DNA from: Streptomyces griseoruber
Lineage (GTDB): Bacteria > Actinomycetota > Actinomycetes > Streptomycetales > Streptomycetaceae
Length of the DNA: 64,000 nucleotides
Direction of reading: 5' to 3'
NCBI RefSeq assembly: GCF_001514205.1
Contig: NZ_KQ948782.1
Location: 124,001-188,000, forward strand
Shown: positions 15,764 to 23,887 of the stretch, piece after piece
Layout: each line of letters begins with the position of its first letter
Numbering within the stretch: position 1 is the first letter of the stretch
Position numbers and translations under genes: made by a program
Notes under the pieces: model-generated
What the model was told of the DNA's origin: nothing
Seen by the model: only the letters and a program-made list of their open reading frames with translations
Database searches by the model: none

Positions 15764-18658
15764 TCACTTCGGCGTGGGCAGCGCCCCGCCCTCGACGCAC
15801 TCCCACTCGACCCCGGGCAGGCCCGTGAGCCAGCGGTCGGCGACGCTCGCGAGCCGCTCCCCGGCACGCGGTGAGGTGCGCCCGAGCCCGATCGCGTACC
15901 GCGCGGTCGCCGGCTCGGCGAGCAGCGTCCGCGGCCAGGCGTGGGCCTCCGGCACGCCCGACTCCTCCAGCGCCGCGAGCAGCGCCCGCATCCGTCCCCG
16001 CACCCGCCCGTTCAGCTCGTCGAAGTCCTCCGGGCGGCGGGCCCGGACCGTCACCACCGCCCAGGCCGCGTGGCGCCGGTGCAGGGGCGGCGGCGACAGC
16101 AGCGCCGGCCGGGGATCCGTCCCGGACCCGGCCGCGGTCTCCACGAGGTCCCAGGCCCGGTACAGCTCCTGGCTCAGCAGATCCCGCGTACCGGCCCCGA
16201 CCTGCCCGGTGCAGGAGCGCACGGGCGCGCCGGGGGTCAGCACGGTCAGCGCGCCCCCGTCCGCCGGGCCCTCCCCGGTGAGGGCGACGGGCTCGCGCCA
16301 GTCCCACGCGGCCCAGGTGCCGAAGAACCGCCGCAGCAGCTCGGTGTCGTCCGCGCCGGCCGGCGCCTCCCGGACCGTACGGGCCGCGAGCACCGCCCAC
16401 GCCACCCCGGGCAGCCCGCCGAACGGCGCGGAGTCCAGCCCGCGCGCCCGCGCCCACGCCTTCACGGTGCGCGCCAGCGAAGCGAACCCCGGCGCTCCCT
16501 GCGCGCCCACCGCCGTCAGGACCGCGTCGGCGTCGGACACCGCGCTCAGCGCGACCGCCGCGGCCTCGCCCAGCTCGGCCCGCCGCGCCACCGCGTCCCG
16601 CGGCGGCACCGGCCCCGTCCCCACGACCACCAGGTCCACGTCGAGCCCTTCGGCACGCAACCGCAGCCCCGGCACCCGCGCGCCGACGACCTCACGCACC
16701 CGCGCCGCGTCCGGCAGCGCCGCCGTGACCCGCTCCCGTACGGCCGCGAGGTCGACCGCCCCCGGCAGCGCGGCCACCACGTCGAGGTCGGCGCCCGCCA
16801 ACGCGCAGCCCATGCGCCGGGACCCGGCCACCTCGACCGCGCCCTCGGCGAACGCGTCCGCCAGGCGCCGTACGACCCGCTCGGCCGCCGCCCCGTCCGC
16901 GGCGGGCAGGACGTCCTGGCCGGCGGCGGGTCCGGCCCAGTCCGCCCAGTCCCGGTCGGGGCGGCCGACCGCGGGCTCGGGCAGCCAGCGCACCTCGCCG
17001 GTGCCGAGGGCGACCGTGGCCCGCGGCCGCATCGGTTCGTCGCCGCGCCGGGAGAGCAGGACCAGTTCGCCGACCCGCGCGGTCATGGGGGAGAGACGGG
17101 CCGCGCAGTCGGCCTCGACCGCGTGCGGGTCCGCGGTCCGGCCGAGGCTCAGATGCGGGGTGAACCCCTCGTGGTGCCCCCGGGAGCGCGGGAAGCGCCG
17201 TACGAGGGCCTGCCACAGTTCCGCCCACGGCGTCTCGTCGGCCGCGGCGGGGTCCAGCCACACGGTCGCGCCGTGCCGGTGCCCGAAGCTGTGCAGCCCG
17301 TCGAGCCGGGCCGTGAACGGCTGGACCTGCGCGGCCGCCGTGGCGAGCAGCGGCGCCGCCCGCTCGAACTCCGACTCGGGGACGAAGCCGAACAGCACGT
17401 TGACGTGCGGCGGCCAGCGCCGGATCTGCACATCGTGGTCCCGGCGCACATCCTGGATCGCGGGCCACAGCTCACGCGGCGGAACCCAGGCCAGTGCCGT
17501 ACGGGGCGTCGGCGCGAGGTCGAGCATGTCGACGGGCGCACCGGTGCCGCAGTACAGCTCGGCGGCGACCCCGTAGTGGTCGGAGAGGTACGGCCCCTGC
17601 GGGGTGGGCGTGTCGCCGAGCAGCGCGGCGCCGGTCACGCGCGGGCCGTCGGCGGGGCGGACGAAGACCCGGTCGAGGCGGGAGGCCCGGCCGCTGAGGG
17701 AGGAGACGGCGGCCAGCGGGTTCACGCCGGGGTCGAAGGTGGGGGAGTCGTCGCCCGGCCCGTGGGTCTCGGTCCAGGCGTCGAGCATGCCGAGGGTGCG
17801 CGCCGGTCCCGGCCCGCCGTCGTTGAAGTCGCCGACCAGGACCAGACCGCCCGGCACACCCGACAGCCCCTCGGCGAGCCGGGTCAGTTCGGCGGCGCGC
17901 CGGGCCGGCCCGTCCTCGGAGTGGTCGCTCGTCAGATGGGTGGCGGCCACGGTCAGCGGTCCCGACGCGGTGTCCACGACGAGGGCGGTGACGGCCTTGT
18001 GGTGCCCGAGGACGTGCAGGGCCCCCTCCCGCACGGGCAGTCGGCTGAGCAGGAGCAGCCCGCAGTCGTCGACGTCCTTCCCGTAGGGGTCGGTGGCGAG
18101 GGTGTAGCCCGCGCGTGTCCAGTCCGCGTCCAGCAGCATGGTCAGCAGCCCCGCCTCGACCTCCTGGAGGGCGATGACGTCCGCGTCGGCGCGCTCCAGC
18201 GCCTCGAGCAGCAGCGGGCGGCGCCGGGCGGTGTCGATGCGGTCGCTGTCGTAGCGGTCCCAGAGCGTGTTCCAGGTCAGGATCCGCACCCGGTCGCGCC
18301 CCGCGTCCGGCGCCGGCGCCGGGGACGGCGGGGCGGGCCGCCATCGTCCGGCCACCGCGTCCCAGGCGTGCGGGGTGCGCGCGGTGAAGAAGGGCGCCCG
18401 CAGTCGCCGCGCCTCGCGCACCCGGCCGGCGCCGGAGGCGTCGATGCGGTCCACCCCGGTGGCGCGGTCCCACACCAGCTCGCCGTCCGCCTCCACGAAC
18501 AGCACCCGGTGCCAGGGGATCTCGCCGCCCGGCACGAACGCCGGCAGCGGCACCCGCTTCGGCGCGGCATGGCGCTGGTTGATGCCGAGCACGAACCGCG
18601 CGGGGTCGAACCGCGGATCCCAGCGCACCCGGTGGTAGATCTCCTCGCTGGTACGCAT
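15764..18658 (-). CDS. Four-domain RNA-repair protein (MJ1316-EEP-2H-nucleotidyltransferase)
   Basis: 964 aa. In order: an MJ1316-type RNA-end domain (residues ~1-75; IYHRVRWD, VLGINQRHA); an endonuclease/exonuclease/phosphatase domain (~115-375; ILTWNTLWDRYD, ALQEVEAG, VGDFND, LSDHYG); a 2H phosphoesterase domain (~390-560; HVNVLFGF and HLSLGR); and a nucleotidyltransferase of poly(A)-polymerase/CCA type (~580-790; GSRRM followed by DLDVV), with a helical tail. It starts at the codon that abuts the upstream RNA ligase-kinase gene stop, so the two form one operon. Together they would supply end healing (2',3'-cyclic phosphate opening, phosphate transfer) and sealing or re-tailing of cut RNA. 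Domain names are by motif; biochemical steps are inference. Confidence 0.8.
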   Translation of the reverse strand: MRTSEEIYHRVRWDPRFDPARFVLGINQRHAAPKRVPLPAFVPGGEIPWHRVLFVEADGELVWDRATGVDRIDASGAGRVREARRLRAPFFTARTPHAWDAVAGRWRPAPPSPAPAPDAGRDRVRILTWNTLWDRYDSDRIDTARRRPLLLEALERADADVIALQEVEAGLLTMLLDADWTRAGYTLATDPYGKDVDDCGLLLLSRLPVREGALHVLGHHKAVTALVVDTASGPLTVAATHLTSDHSEDGPARRAAELTRLAEGLSGVPGGLVLVGDFNDGGPGPARTLGMLDAWTETHGPGDDSPTFDPGVNPLAAVSSLSGRASRLDRVFVRPADGPRVTGAALLGDTPTPQGPYLSDHYGVAAELYCGTGAPVDMLDLAPTPRTALAWVPPRELWPAIQDVRRDHDVQIRRWPPHVNVLFGFVPESEFERAAPLLATAAAQVQPFTARLDGLHSFGHRHGATVWLDPAAADETPWAELWQALVRRFPRSRGHHEGFTPHLSLGRTADPHAVEADCAARLSPMTARVGELVLLSRRGDEPMRPRATVALGTGEVRWLPEPAVGRPDRDWADWAGPAAGQDVLPAADGAAAERVVRRLADAFAEGAVEVAGSRRMGCALAGADLDVVAALPGAVDLAAVRERVTAALPDAARVREVVGARVPGLRLRAEGLDVDLVVVGTGPVPPRDAVARRAELGEAAAVALSAVSDADAVLTAVGAQGAPGFASLARTVKAWARARGLDSAPFGGLPGVAWAVLAARTVREAPAGADDTELLRRFFGTWAAWDWREPVALTGEGPADGGALTVLTPGAPVRSCTGQVGAGTRDLLSQELYRAWDLVETAAGSGTDPRPALLSPPPLHRRHAAWAVVTVRARRPEDFDELNGRVRGRMRALLAALEESGVPEAHAWPRTLLAEPATARYAIGLGRTSPRAGERLASVADRWLTGLPGVEWECVEGGALPTPK

Positions 18659-20490
18659 CAGCCGTCCTCCCCCTCCAGTGTGCCGTCACGGTCCTGCACG
18701 GTCCCGTCCGCGCCGACGTACCAGGTCCGGTGCGCCTGGCCGGGGTACGGCGGCACGTACCGGCGCAGCTGCCCCGCCAGCACGTCGGCCGGCACCGGAT
18801 GCGCACGCCCGGCGTTGCGTCGTACGAGCTCGTCCTCGCCCGTGACCAGCACGGCATGCGTGACCAGCGCGTCGCGGCGGCGGGCCACGGCGTGCACCAG
18901 GGACCGCTGGTGCGGGTTGAGCGAGGTGGCGTCCCACACCACCTGGCCGGCGTCGGCCGCCAGCGCCCGGTCCAGCCGGTCCAGGCCCTCCCGCAGCACC
19001 TCCCCGTTGGCCTTCTGGTCCGCCCGCGCGCCGCGCGCCTCCCGCAGCCCGTCCAGCGAGACACACGCCGAGACGCCCTCCAGCCGCGCCGCGAAGGCGC
19101 TCTTGCCGCTGCCGGACGGCCCCACGAGCTGCACCAGCCGGGGCGACTGTCCGCCCCGCCACCGCCAGGTCGCCGCGACGGCCTCCGCCACCGTGCGGAC
19201 CCGCCCCCGGGCGTACGCCTCCCGCGTCTCCGTCCAGCAGCGGTCCGCCGCCGCGCCGCCGATCCCGTCGCGCTCCAGCGCCTCGCGCAGCCCGGCCCGC
19301 AGCGCGCCCAGCGGCGCCTCACCGAACAGCCCGGCCTCCTGCGCGTGCAGCGCGGACCACTCCACCTGCTCACGCGCCTCGTCGTCCCCGGCGACCGCCC
19401 CCGCGACGGCGTGCAGCACTCCGAGATCGGCCGCGAACGACATCCGCACGAGCCCCGCCCGCCGCTCCCCGTCCGGGTACGGCCGGTGCAGCGCGCCGTG
19501 CAGCCCCACCAGATCGGCGACCCGCCGCGCGAGCGGCACCCCCAGCGCCCCGGCGGCCCCGCTCAGCAGCCTCGCCCGGGGTGTGCGGTGCAGCAGCGCG
19601 GCGAGCACCCCCGCGAGCCGGGCGTCCCCGCCGCGACCGAGCACGTCCAGCCGGGCGGCCACGTCCTCGGCGGCGGCCGCGTCGAAGCCGGGGGCCGTAC
19701 CTGAGCCGGGGGCCGCACCTGAGCCGGCGGCCGCACCGGGGCCGGGGGCCGTGCCGAGAGCGGCGTGCGCGTCGCCGCTCGCCTTCGCGTCGAGGCGGGG
19801 GATGCCGAGACGCGCGGCCAGCGCCCGCGCGTCCGGCGCCGCTCCGGACCGTACGGCCCACAGCGGCGCGGCGGGGCCGAGTCCGTTCGCCACCACCGCC
19901 GTGTGCATCCAGTGGGTGTCCGTCGTGACATGCCCGGACCGCACCCACTTGGCCACCCGCCCGGCGAACTCCGCCCGTGCGAAGCCCTCCGCGGTCCGTA
20001 CGACGAACCCCTCCTGCCGCCCGGTCTCCACCCGCAGCCGCCGCAGCGCCCGTTCGTCGAACACCCCGCGCCACAGCACCGGCGGCACCGGCACCCCCAG
20101 CCCGCGCAGGAACCGCACGGTCTCGTCCCAGCCCAGGCACCGGTCGCGGGCGTCCCAGACGGAGAAGCCGTAGAAGTAGCCGTCCAGGGTGTCGTACGGG
20201 AGGGAGTGGCGGGCGTACATGTTCTCGCCGCACACCCGCCATCCCGCCGGTATCCGCGCCGCCACGCGCCCCTGGAGCGCCTTGACCCACGCCCGGGACG
20301 GATGGTGCGCGGAATCCACGGACCGCGCGTGCAGTCCGTCCGCGTACAGCGTGGTGTTCTCCCCGTCGAGCTTCTCGGTGACGACGACCTCCCGCCCGGC
20401 GAACCCCTCGAGGCCCGTGGCCCGCACATCGTCGGCGGAGACACCGGGTGACCAGGGCAGATGGGGAGTTCGGGGGTAGGCGGTGCGCAT
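18658..20490 (-). CDS. RNA ligase fused to P-loop polynucleotide kinase
   Basis: 610 aa from the ATG at 20490 (MRTAYPRTPHLPW); a GTG three codons upstream at 20499 is an alternative. The ligase domain covers ~1-230. Nucleotidyl-transfer motif I is EKLDGEN with the acceptor lysine at about residue 40, and motif IV/V-like EGFVVRT and FARAEF...VAKWVR follow, as in Rnl2-type RNA ligases. A middle helical region (~280-400) resembles a degenerate HD domain. The kinase domain has the Walker A GPSGSGKS at about 457-464 and VVWDATSLNP, typical of T4 Pnk-like 5'-kinases. It is the first gene of a two-gene RNA-repair operon. Confidence 0.85.
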   Translation of the reverse strand: MRTAYPRTPHLPWSPGVSADDVRATGLEGFAGREVVVTEKLDGENTTLYADGLHARSVDSAHHPSRAWVKALQGRVAARIPAGWRVCGENMYARHSLPYDTLDGYFYGFSVWDARDRCLGWDETVRFLRGLGVPVPPVLWRGVFDERALRRLRVETGRQEGFVVRTAEGFARAEFAGRVAKWVRSGHVTTDTHWMHTAVVANGLGPAAPLWAVRSGAAPDARALAARLGIPRLDAKASGDAHAALGTAPGPGAAAGSGAAPGSGTAPGFDAAAAEDVAARLDVLGRGGDARLAGVLAALLHRTPRARLLSGAAGALGVPLARRVADLVGLHGALHRPYPDGERRAGLVRMSFAADLGVLHAVAGAVAGDDEAREQVEWSALHAQEAGLFGEAPLGALRAGLREALERDGIGGAAADRCWTETREAYARGRVRTVAEAVAATWRWRGGQSPRLVQLVGPSGSGKSAFAARLEGVSACVSLDGLREARGARADQKANGEVLREGLDRLDRALAADAGQVVWDATSLNPHQRSLVHAVARRRDALVTHAVLVTGEDELVRRNAGRAHPVPADVLAGQLRRYVPPYPGQAHRTWYVGADGTVQDRDGTLEGEDG

Positions 20491-20497
20491 GGCGGCC

Positions 20498-20526
20498 ACT
20501 ATAGGAGCGGGGGAAACGGGGCCTCC
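20498..20526 (-). promoter_or_regulatory. Candidate leaderless promoter of the RNA-repair operon
   Basis: On the minus strand a TATAGT -10 box (20503-20498) stands exactly seven bases before the ATG at 20490. A weak TTGGAG-like -35 lies about 19 bases further up. No Shine-Dalgarno sequence is present, so the transcript may begin at or next to the start codon. Confidence 0.45.
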
Positions 20527-20544
20527 AACGGTTTACGGGGCGGA

Positions 20545-20748
20545 GTGGCCGAGGAGGGCGCTGACGAGATCAACTTCTACGGCCCGCTCCTGCTCACCCG
20601 CGCCTTCGTCCCGGTCCTCGAGGCCAACGGCGGCGGCCACGTCCTCACCGTCCACTCCGTCCTGGTCCTGGCCGACGACATCACCCGCTGGGTGAAGGGC
20701 GCGCCGACGGGCGACGTGGTGTCCCTCCACTCCCAGCTCGCCCCGTGA
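20545..20748 (+). pseudogene. Internally deleted short-chain dehydrogenase remnant
   Basis: 67 codons. The first part (EINFYGPLLLTRAFVPVLEANGGG, then VHSVL) matches the middle of classical SDR enzymes, where the strand before the catalytic Ser lies. It runs directly into LADDITRWVKGAPTGDV, which belongs to the far C-terminus of the same family. The catalytic YxxxK segment, the N-terminal Rossmann half and about 80 residues between the two parts are missing. The neighbouring TetR gene probably once regulated it. Confidence 0.65.
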
Positions 20749-20794
20749 GACGCCGCGGTTCCGGGTCGGCGCTCCCCGGAGCTAGCCTCTCCCC

Positions 20795-21364
20795 ATGACC
20801 ATGGACGCGAAGCCCGGTTCCCGTGAGCGGCTGCTGGACGCGGCGGCGACGCTGGCCTACACCGAGGGTGTCGGGATCGGTGTCGAGGCGCTGTGCCGGA
20901 CGGCGGGGGTGTCCAAACGGTCGATGTACCAGCTCTTCGAGAGCAAGGACGCGTTGCTGGCGGCGAGCCTGGAGCGGCGGGCCGCCGGCTACGCCGCCCG
21001 GCTGCTGCCCGAGGGCGACGCCGCCGGGACACCGCGCGAGCGGATCCTGCACGTCTTCGCGGAGCTGGCGGCGCAGTCGGCCGCGCCGGAGTTCCGGGGC
21101 TGCCCGTATCTCGCCGTGCAGATCGAGCTCAAGGACCCGGAGCATCCGGCGAGCCGAGTCGCCCGGAGGATCAAGCTGGGCCTCACCGACTTCTTCCGCA
21201 CCGAGGCCGTCCGCGGCGGCGCGCACGACCCGGAGCTGCTGGCGCGTCAGCTCATCCTGCTCTTCGACGGGGCGAGCGCCCGGGCCGGCATCAAGGCCGA
21301 CACCCTGTCCGGCCTGATCACGCCGACGGTCGTCACCCTGCTCGACGCCGCGGGCGTGGCATGA
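20795..21364 (+). CDS. TetR family transcriptional regulator
   Basis: 189 aa. The N-terminal DNA-binding helix-turn-helix is visible (RLLDAAATLAYTEG, then VEALCRTAGVSKRSMYQLFESKDALL). The C-terminal ligand domain includes FRGCPYLAVQIEL and ELLARQLILLFDGA. It lies 46 bases downstream of the SDR remnant, which suggests its former target has decayed. Ligand unknown. Confidence 0.9.
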   Translation: MTMDAKPGSRERLLDAAATLAYTEGVGIGVEALCRTAGVSKRSMYQLFESKDALLAASLERRAAGYAARLLPEGDAAGTPRERILHVFAELAAQSAAPEFRGCPYLAVQIELKDPEHPASRVARRIKLGLTDFFRTEAVRGGAHDPELLARQLILLFDGASARAGIKADTLSGLITPTVVTLLDAAGVA

Positions 21365-21591
21365 GGGCGACTGCGGTCACGCGGGCGGCGGATGCCCCCG
21401 CGCCGAACGCCTCCGGGCGGTGCCTCGCCGGGCGGCTCCCCGTCGGCCAGGGGTGACGGCCCGACTGCCGACGATCTCCGCCGCCGGGTGGCCGGGCAGC
21501 GCACCACTCGGTGACCGTGCCGTGCTCGTCGACGACGGCCCGCTCCGTCGGATTCTCGGCCCTCGGTCCACCGCACGGGGCACCGTGCGTC

Positions 21592-22047
21592 TCAGTGGCC
21601 CACGGGGCGCCGGGGCAGCGGGGACGAGTACACGACGCTGGTCGTGACGGAGCCCAGGGTGCCGATGCGGCCGGAGATCTCCTCCAGATGGCGCATGGAA
21701 CGCGCCGCGACCTTGATGACGAAACAGTCGTCACCGGTCACATGATGGGCCTCCAGGATCTCCGGCATCGCCTCGACCAGGTCGTGGAAGGGCTTGTAGT
21801 TGCCGTTGGGGTAGCGCAGCCGCACGAACGCCAGGATCGTCAGCCCGACCTTCTCCGGGTCCACGACCGCCGCGTAGCCGCTGATGATCCCCGCCTCCTC
21901 CAGTCGTCGCACCCGCTCGGTGACCGCGCTGGGCGACATGGAGACGGCCCGCGCGAGGTCGGCGAAGCTGGCCCGGCCGTCGCGCTGGAGGACGTCGAGG
22001 ATGCGCCAGTCGACGGCGTCAGGGGTGAACGGGGAAATCGCGGTCAT
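21592..22047 (-). CDS. Lrp/AsnC family transcriptional regulator
   Basis: 151 aa. The helix-turn-helix is DWRILDVLQRDGRASFADLA then MSPSAVTERVRRLEEAGII. The C-terminal RAM (ligand-binding and oligomerisation) domain has GLTILAFVRL and HHVTGDDCFVIKV, which fits amino-acid-sensing Lrp relatives. Convergent to the TetR gene; the 227 bases between them show no gene or clear signal. It probably controls itself and perhaps the amidohydrolase gene upstream of it on the same strand. Confidence 0.92.
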   Translation of the reverse strand: MTAISPFTPDAVDWRILDVLQRDGRASFADLARAVSMSPSAVTERVRRLEEAGIISGYAAVVDPEKVGLTILAFVRLRYPNGNYKPFHDLVEAMPEILEAHHVTGDDCFVIKVAARSMRHLEEISGRIGTLGSVTTSVVYSSPLPRRPVGH

Positions 22048-22107
22048 GGCGGAGAATTACCACGGATTCCCCGGCCGGGGCAATCAAACGCCGTGGACCC
22101 ACCGCGC

Positions 22108-23007
22108 TCACTCCAGCCCGAACAGACGCGCCCCGTTGTCGTGACAGACGCCCCGCAGCCAGCCGTCGCCCAGCCCCAGGCGTTCCAGAGCCTCCAGCTG
22201 ATGGACGTACGGATAGGGGATGTTGGGGAAGTCGCTGCCGAGGAGGACACGGTCGGCCAGGCCGGAGAGCCGGGACAGGGCGTCCGGGGGGAACGGGGCG
22301 AAACGGTCCGCGAAGTCGGTGAAGGCCATCGTGGTGTCGAGTCTGACCTCCTGGTACCGCTCGGCGAGGGTCAGGAAGTCCTCGTACTCGGGCATCCCCA
22401 TGTGCGCGACGATCAGCCGGAGGCGGGGGTGCCGGGCGAGGACCCGCTCCACCCGCTCGGGGCCGGTGTACTTGCCCGGCGCGGGACCCGAGCCGCAGTG
22501 GATCACGACCGGGACCCCGGCCTCGGCGAGCAGTCCCCAGGCGGGGTCGAGGAGGTCGTCCGCCGGGTCGTACGCCCCCACCTGGACGTGTGCCTTGAAG
22601 ACGCGCGCGCCCGACTCGATCGCCTCCCTGACGTAGGACTCGACGCCCGGCTCGGGGAACAGGGTCGAGGTGTGCAGGCAGTCGGGGGTGCGGCGGGCGA
22701 AGCCGGCGGCCCAGCCGTTCAGCCACCGCGCCATCTCCTCCTTGTGCGGATAGACCATCGACGTGAAGGCGCGGACGCCGAAGTCCCGGAGCACGGCGAG
22801 GCGTTCGGTCTCCTCCGCGCGGTAGGTGATGGGCCACTCGACGCCACCGGTCAGCGGGCCGAGCGCGTCGAAGTAGTCCCAGACCTTGCGCAGCACGTTC
22901 TCGGGCATGAAGTGGACGTGCACGTCGACGAGTCCCGGCAGCCCGAGCCGCTCCTGGAACCGCCGTACCGCGACCGCCTCGCCCACCCAGTCGTGTGCTT
23001 CCGTCAT
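22108..23007 (-). CDS. Amidohydrolase family metal-dependent hydrolase
   Basis: 299 aa TIM-barrel hydrolase of the amidohydrolase-2 type. The metal-binding DVHVHF (HxH) is near residue 28, VVIHCGSG supplies a middle histidine, LIVAHMGMPEYE another, and LLGSDFPNIPYP carries the late aspartate. A good AGAGGGACGT ribosome site precedes the ATG at 23007. The class includes decarboxylases and lactone hydrolases, so the reaction cannot be fixed. It is followed on the same strand by the Lrp gene after 60 bases. Confidence 0.85.
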   Translation of the reverse strand: MTEAHDWVGEAVAVRRFQERLGLPGLVDVHVHFMPENVLRKVWDYFDALGPLTGGVEWPITYRAEETERLAVLRDFGVRAFTSMVYPHKEEMARWLNGWAAGFARRTPDCLHTSTLFPEPGVESYVREAIESGARVFKAHVQVGAYDPADDLLDPAWGLLAEAGVPVVIHCGSGPAPGKYTGPERVERVLARHPRLRLIVAHMGMPEYEDFLTLAERYQEVRLDTTMAFTDFADRFAPFPPDALSRLSGLADRVLLGSDFPNIPYPYVHQLEALERLGLGDGWLRGVCHDNGARLFGLE

Positions 23008-23059
23008 ACGTCCCTCTCGAAGTCGTCGGGGGGTGGGCGCGTCCGCGCCGGGGAAGCCG

Positions 23060-23656
23060 TCAACCGGCCTTGCCCGCCGCCGCGTCGAGCAGCGGGCCGA
23101 GTTCCCGGGACACGGTCGTCAGGGCCCGTACGTCCTGCTCCGCCCGGGCCATGATGATCGCGCCCTCCAGAGAGCTGATCATGAGCGTGGCGAGCGCGTC
23201 CGACCGCCCCCCGGGTACGCCCATGCCGGTCAGGGCCGCCGCCAGCGGTGCGGTCCACGCGGCGAAGGCGGCGGCCGTGGCCTCCCTCGTGGACGCGGTG
23301 GTCCCGGCGCAGTCCACGGTGGCGGCGGCCAGCGGGCAGCCGCCCGCGAAGCCGGCGGTCTCGTACTCGTCCGTCCACTGGCGCACCATCTCCGCGAACA
23401 GCGCGCTCGGCGTGGGCTCCGGCAGCGCGGCCAGGAGCCGGGCGACGCGCTTGCCCGCGTACCGTCCGGCCCAGCCCACGGCCTCGTTGACGAGCTGTTC
23501 CTTGCCGCCGGGGAAGTAGTGCTGGAGCGAGCCGCGCGGTGCCGCGGCATGCACGGCGACCTCGCGCATCCCGGTGGCGGCGACCCCGCCGCGCCGCAGC
23601 AGCTGGGCCGCGCTGAACACCATCCGCTCGCGCGGCCCGCGCCCGGACGTCGCCAT
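23060..23656 (-). CDS. TetR family transcriptional regulator
   Basis: 198 aa. DNA-binding region: RERMVFSAAQLLRRGGVAATGMREVAVHAAAPRGSL, then QHYFPGGKEQLV. The C-terminal part (GGCPLAAATVD, ALATLMISSLEGAIIMARAEQD) matches the LmrA/YxaF-like TetR branch. A perfect 7-bp inverted repeat 52 bases upstream of the start (23708-23725) is a good candidate for its own operator. Located between the amidohydrolase and the divergent M15 peptidase gene. Confidence 0.9.
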   Translation of the reverse strand: MATSGRGPRERMVFSAAQLLRRGGVAATGMREVAVHAAAPRGSLQHYFPGGKEQLVNEAVGWAGRYAGKRVARLLAALPEPTPSALFAEMVRQWTDEYETAGFAGGCPLAAATVDCAGTTASTREATAAAFAAWTAPLAAALTGMGVPGGRSDALATLMISSLEGAIIMARAEQDVRALTTVSRELGPLLDAAAGKAG

Positions 23657-23707
23657 CCCTGACCCCCGCCCCTTCGTCCGGCCGTTCGGAACCCGTACCG
23701 GCCCATT

Positions 23708-23725
23708 CTATGACCATCGTCATAG
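23708..23725. promoter_or_regulatory. Candidate TetR operator
   Basis: Inverted repeat CTATGAC-CATC-GTCATAG with 7-bp perfect arms, in an AT-richer patch upstream of the TetR gene that begins at 23656. Size and symmetry fit a TetR dimer. Confidence 0.55.
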
Positions 23726-23887
23726 GGCTGTGCCGCTACGGCCGCGCGGCTGGTCAACAGCCCTGTCCGAAAAGGAGGTTGACGGGACCCGGACTCGGAA
23801 ACTCCGCTCGTATCCCTTAGAGTGCCCTGAGTTCGGGGGCGGGCAAGGGGCAGGGCGCGTCCGCGTGGAGTCGAGAGAGGGCCAACC

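Noticed and set aside
15941..20173. A 1410-codon rightward open frame opposite the RNA-repair operon.
   Set aside because: Arg/Pro/Ser-rich shadow; the leftward frames hold all recognisable motifs.
21365..21591. Possible small genes between the TetR and Lrp genes.
   Set aside because: Short open frames here lack ribosome sites and consistent third-position bias.
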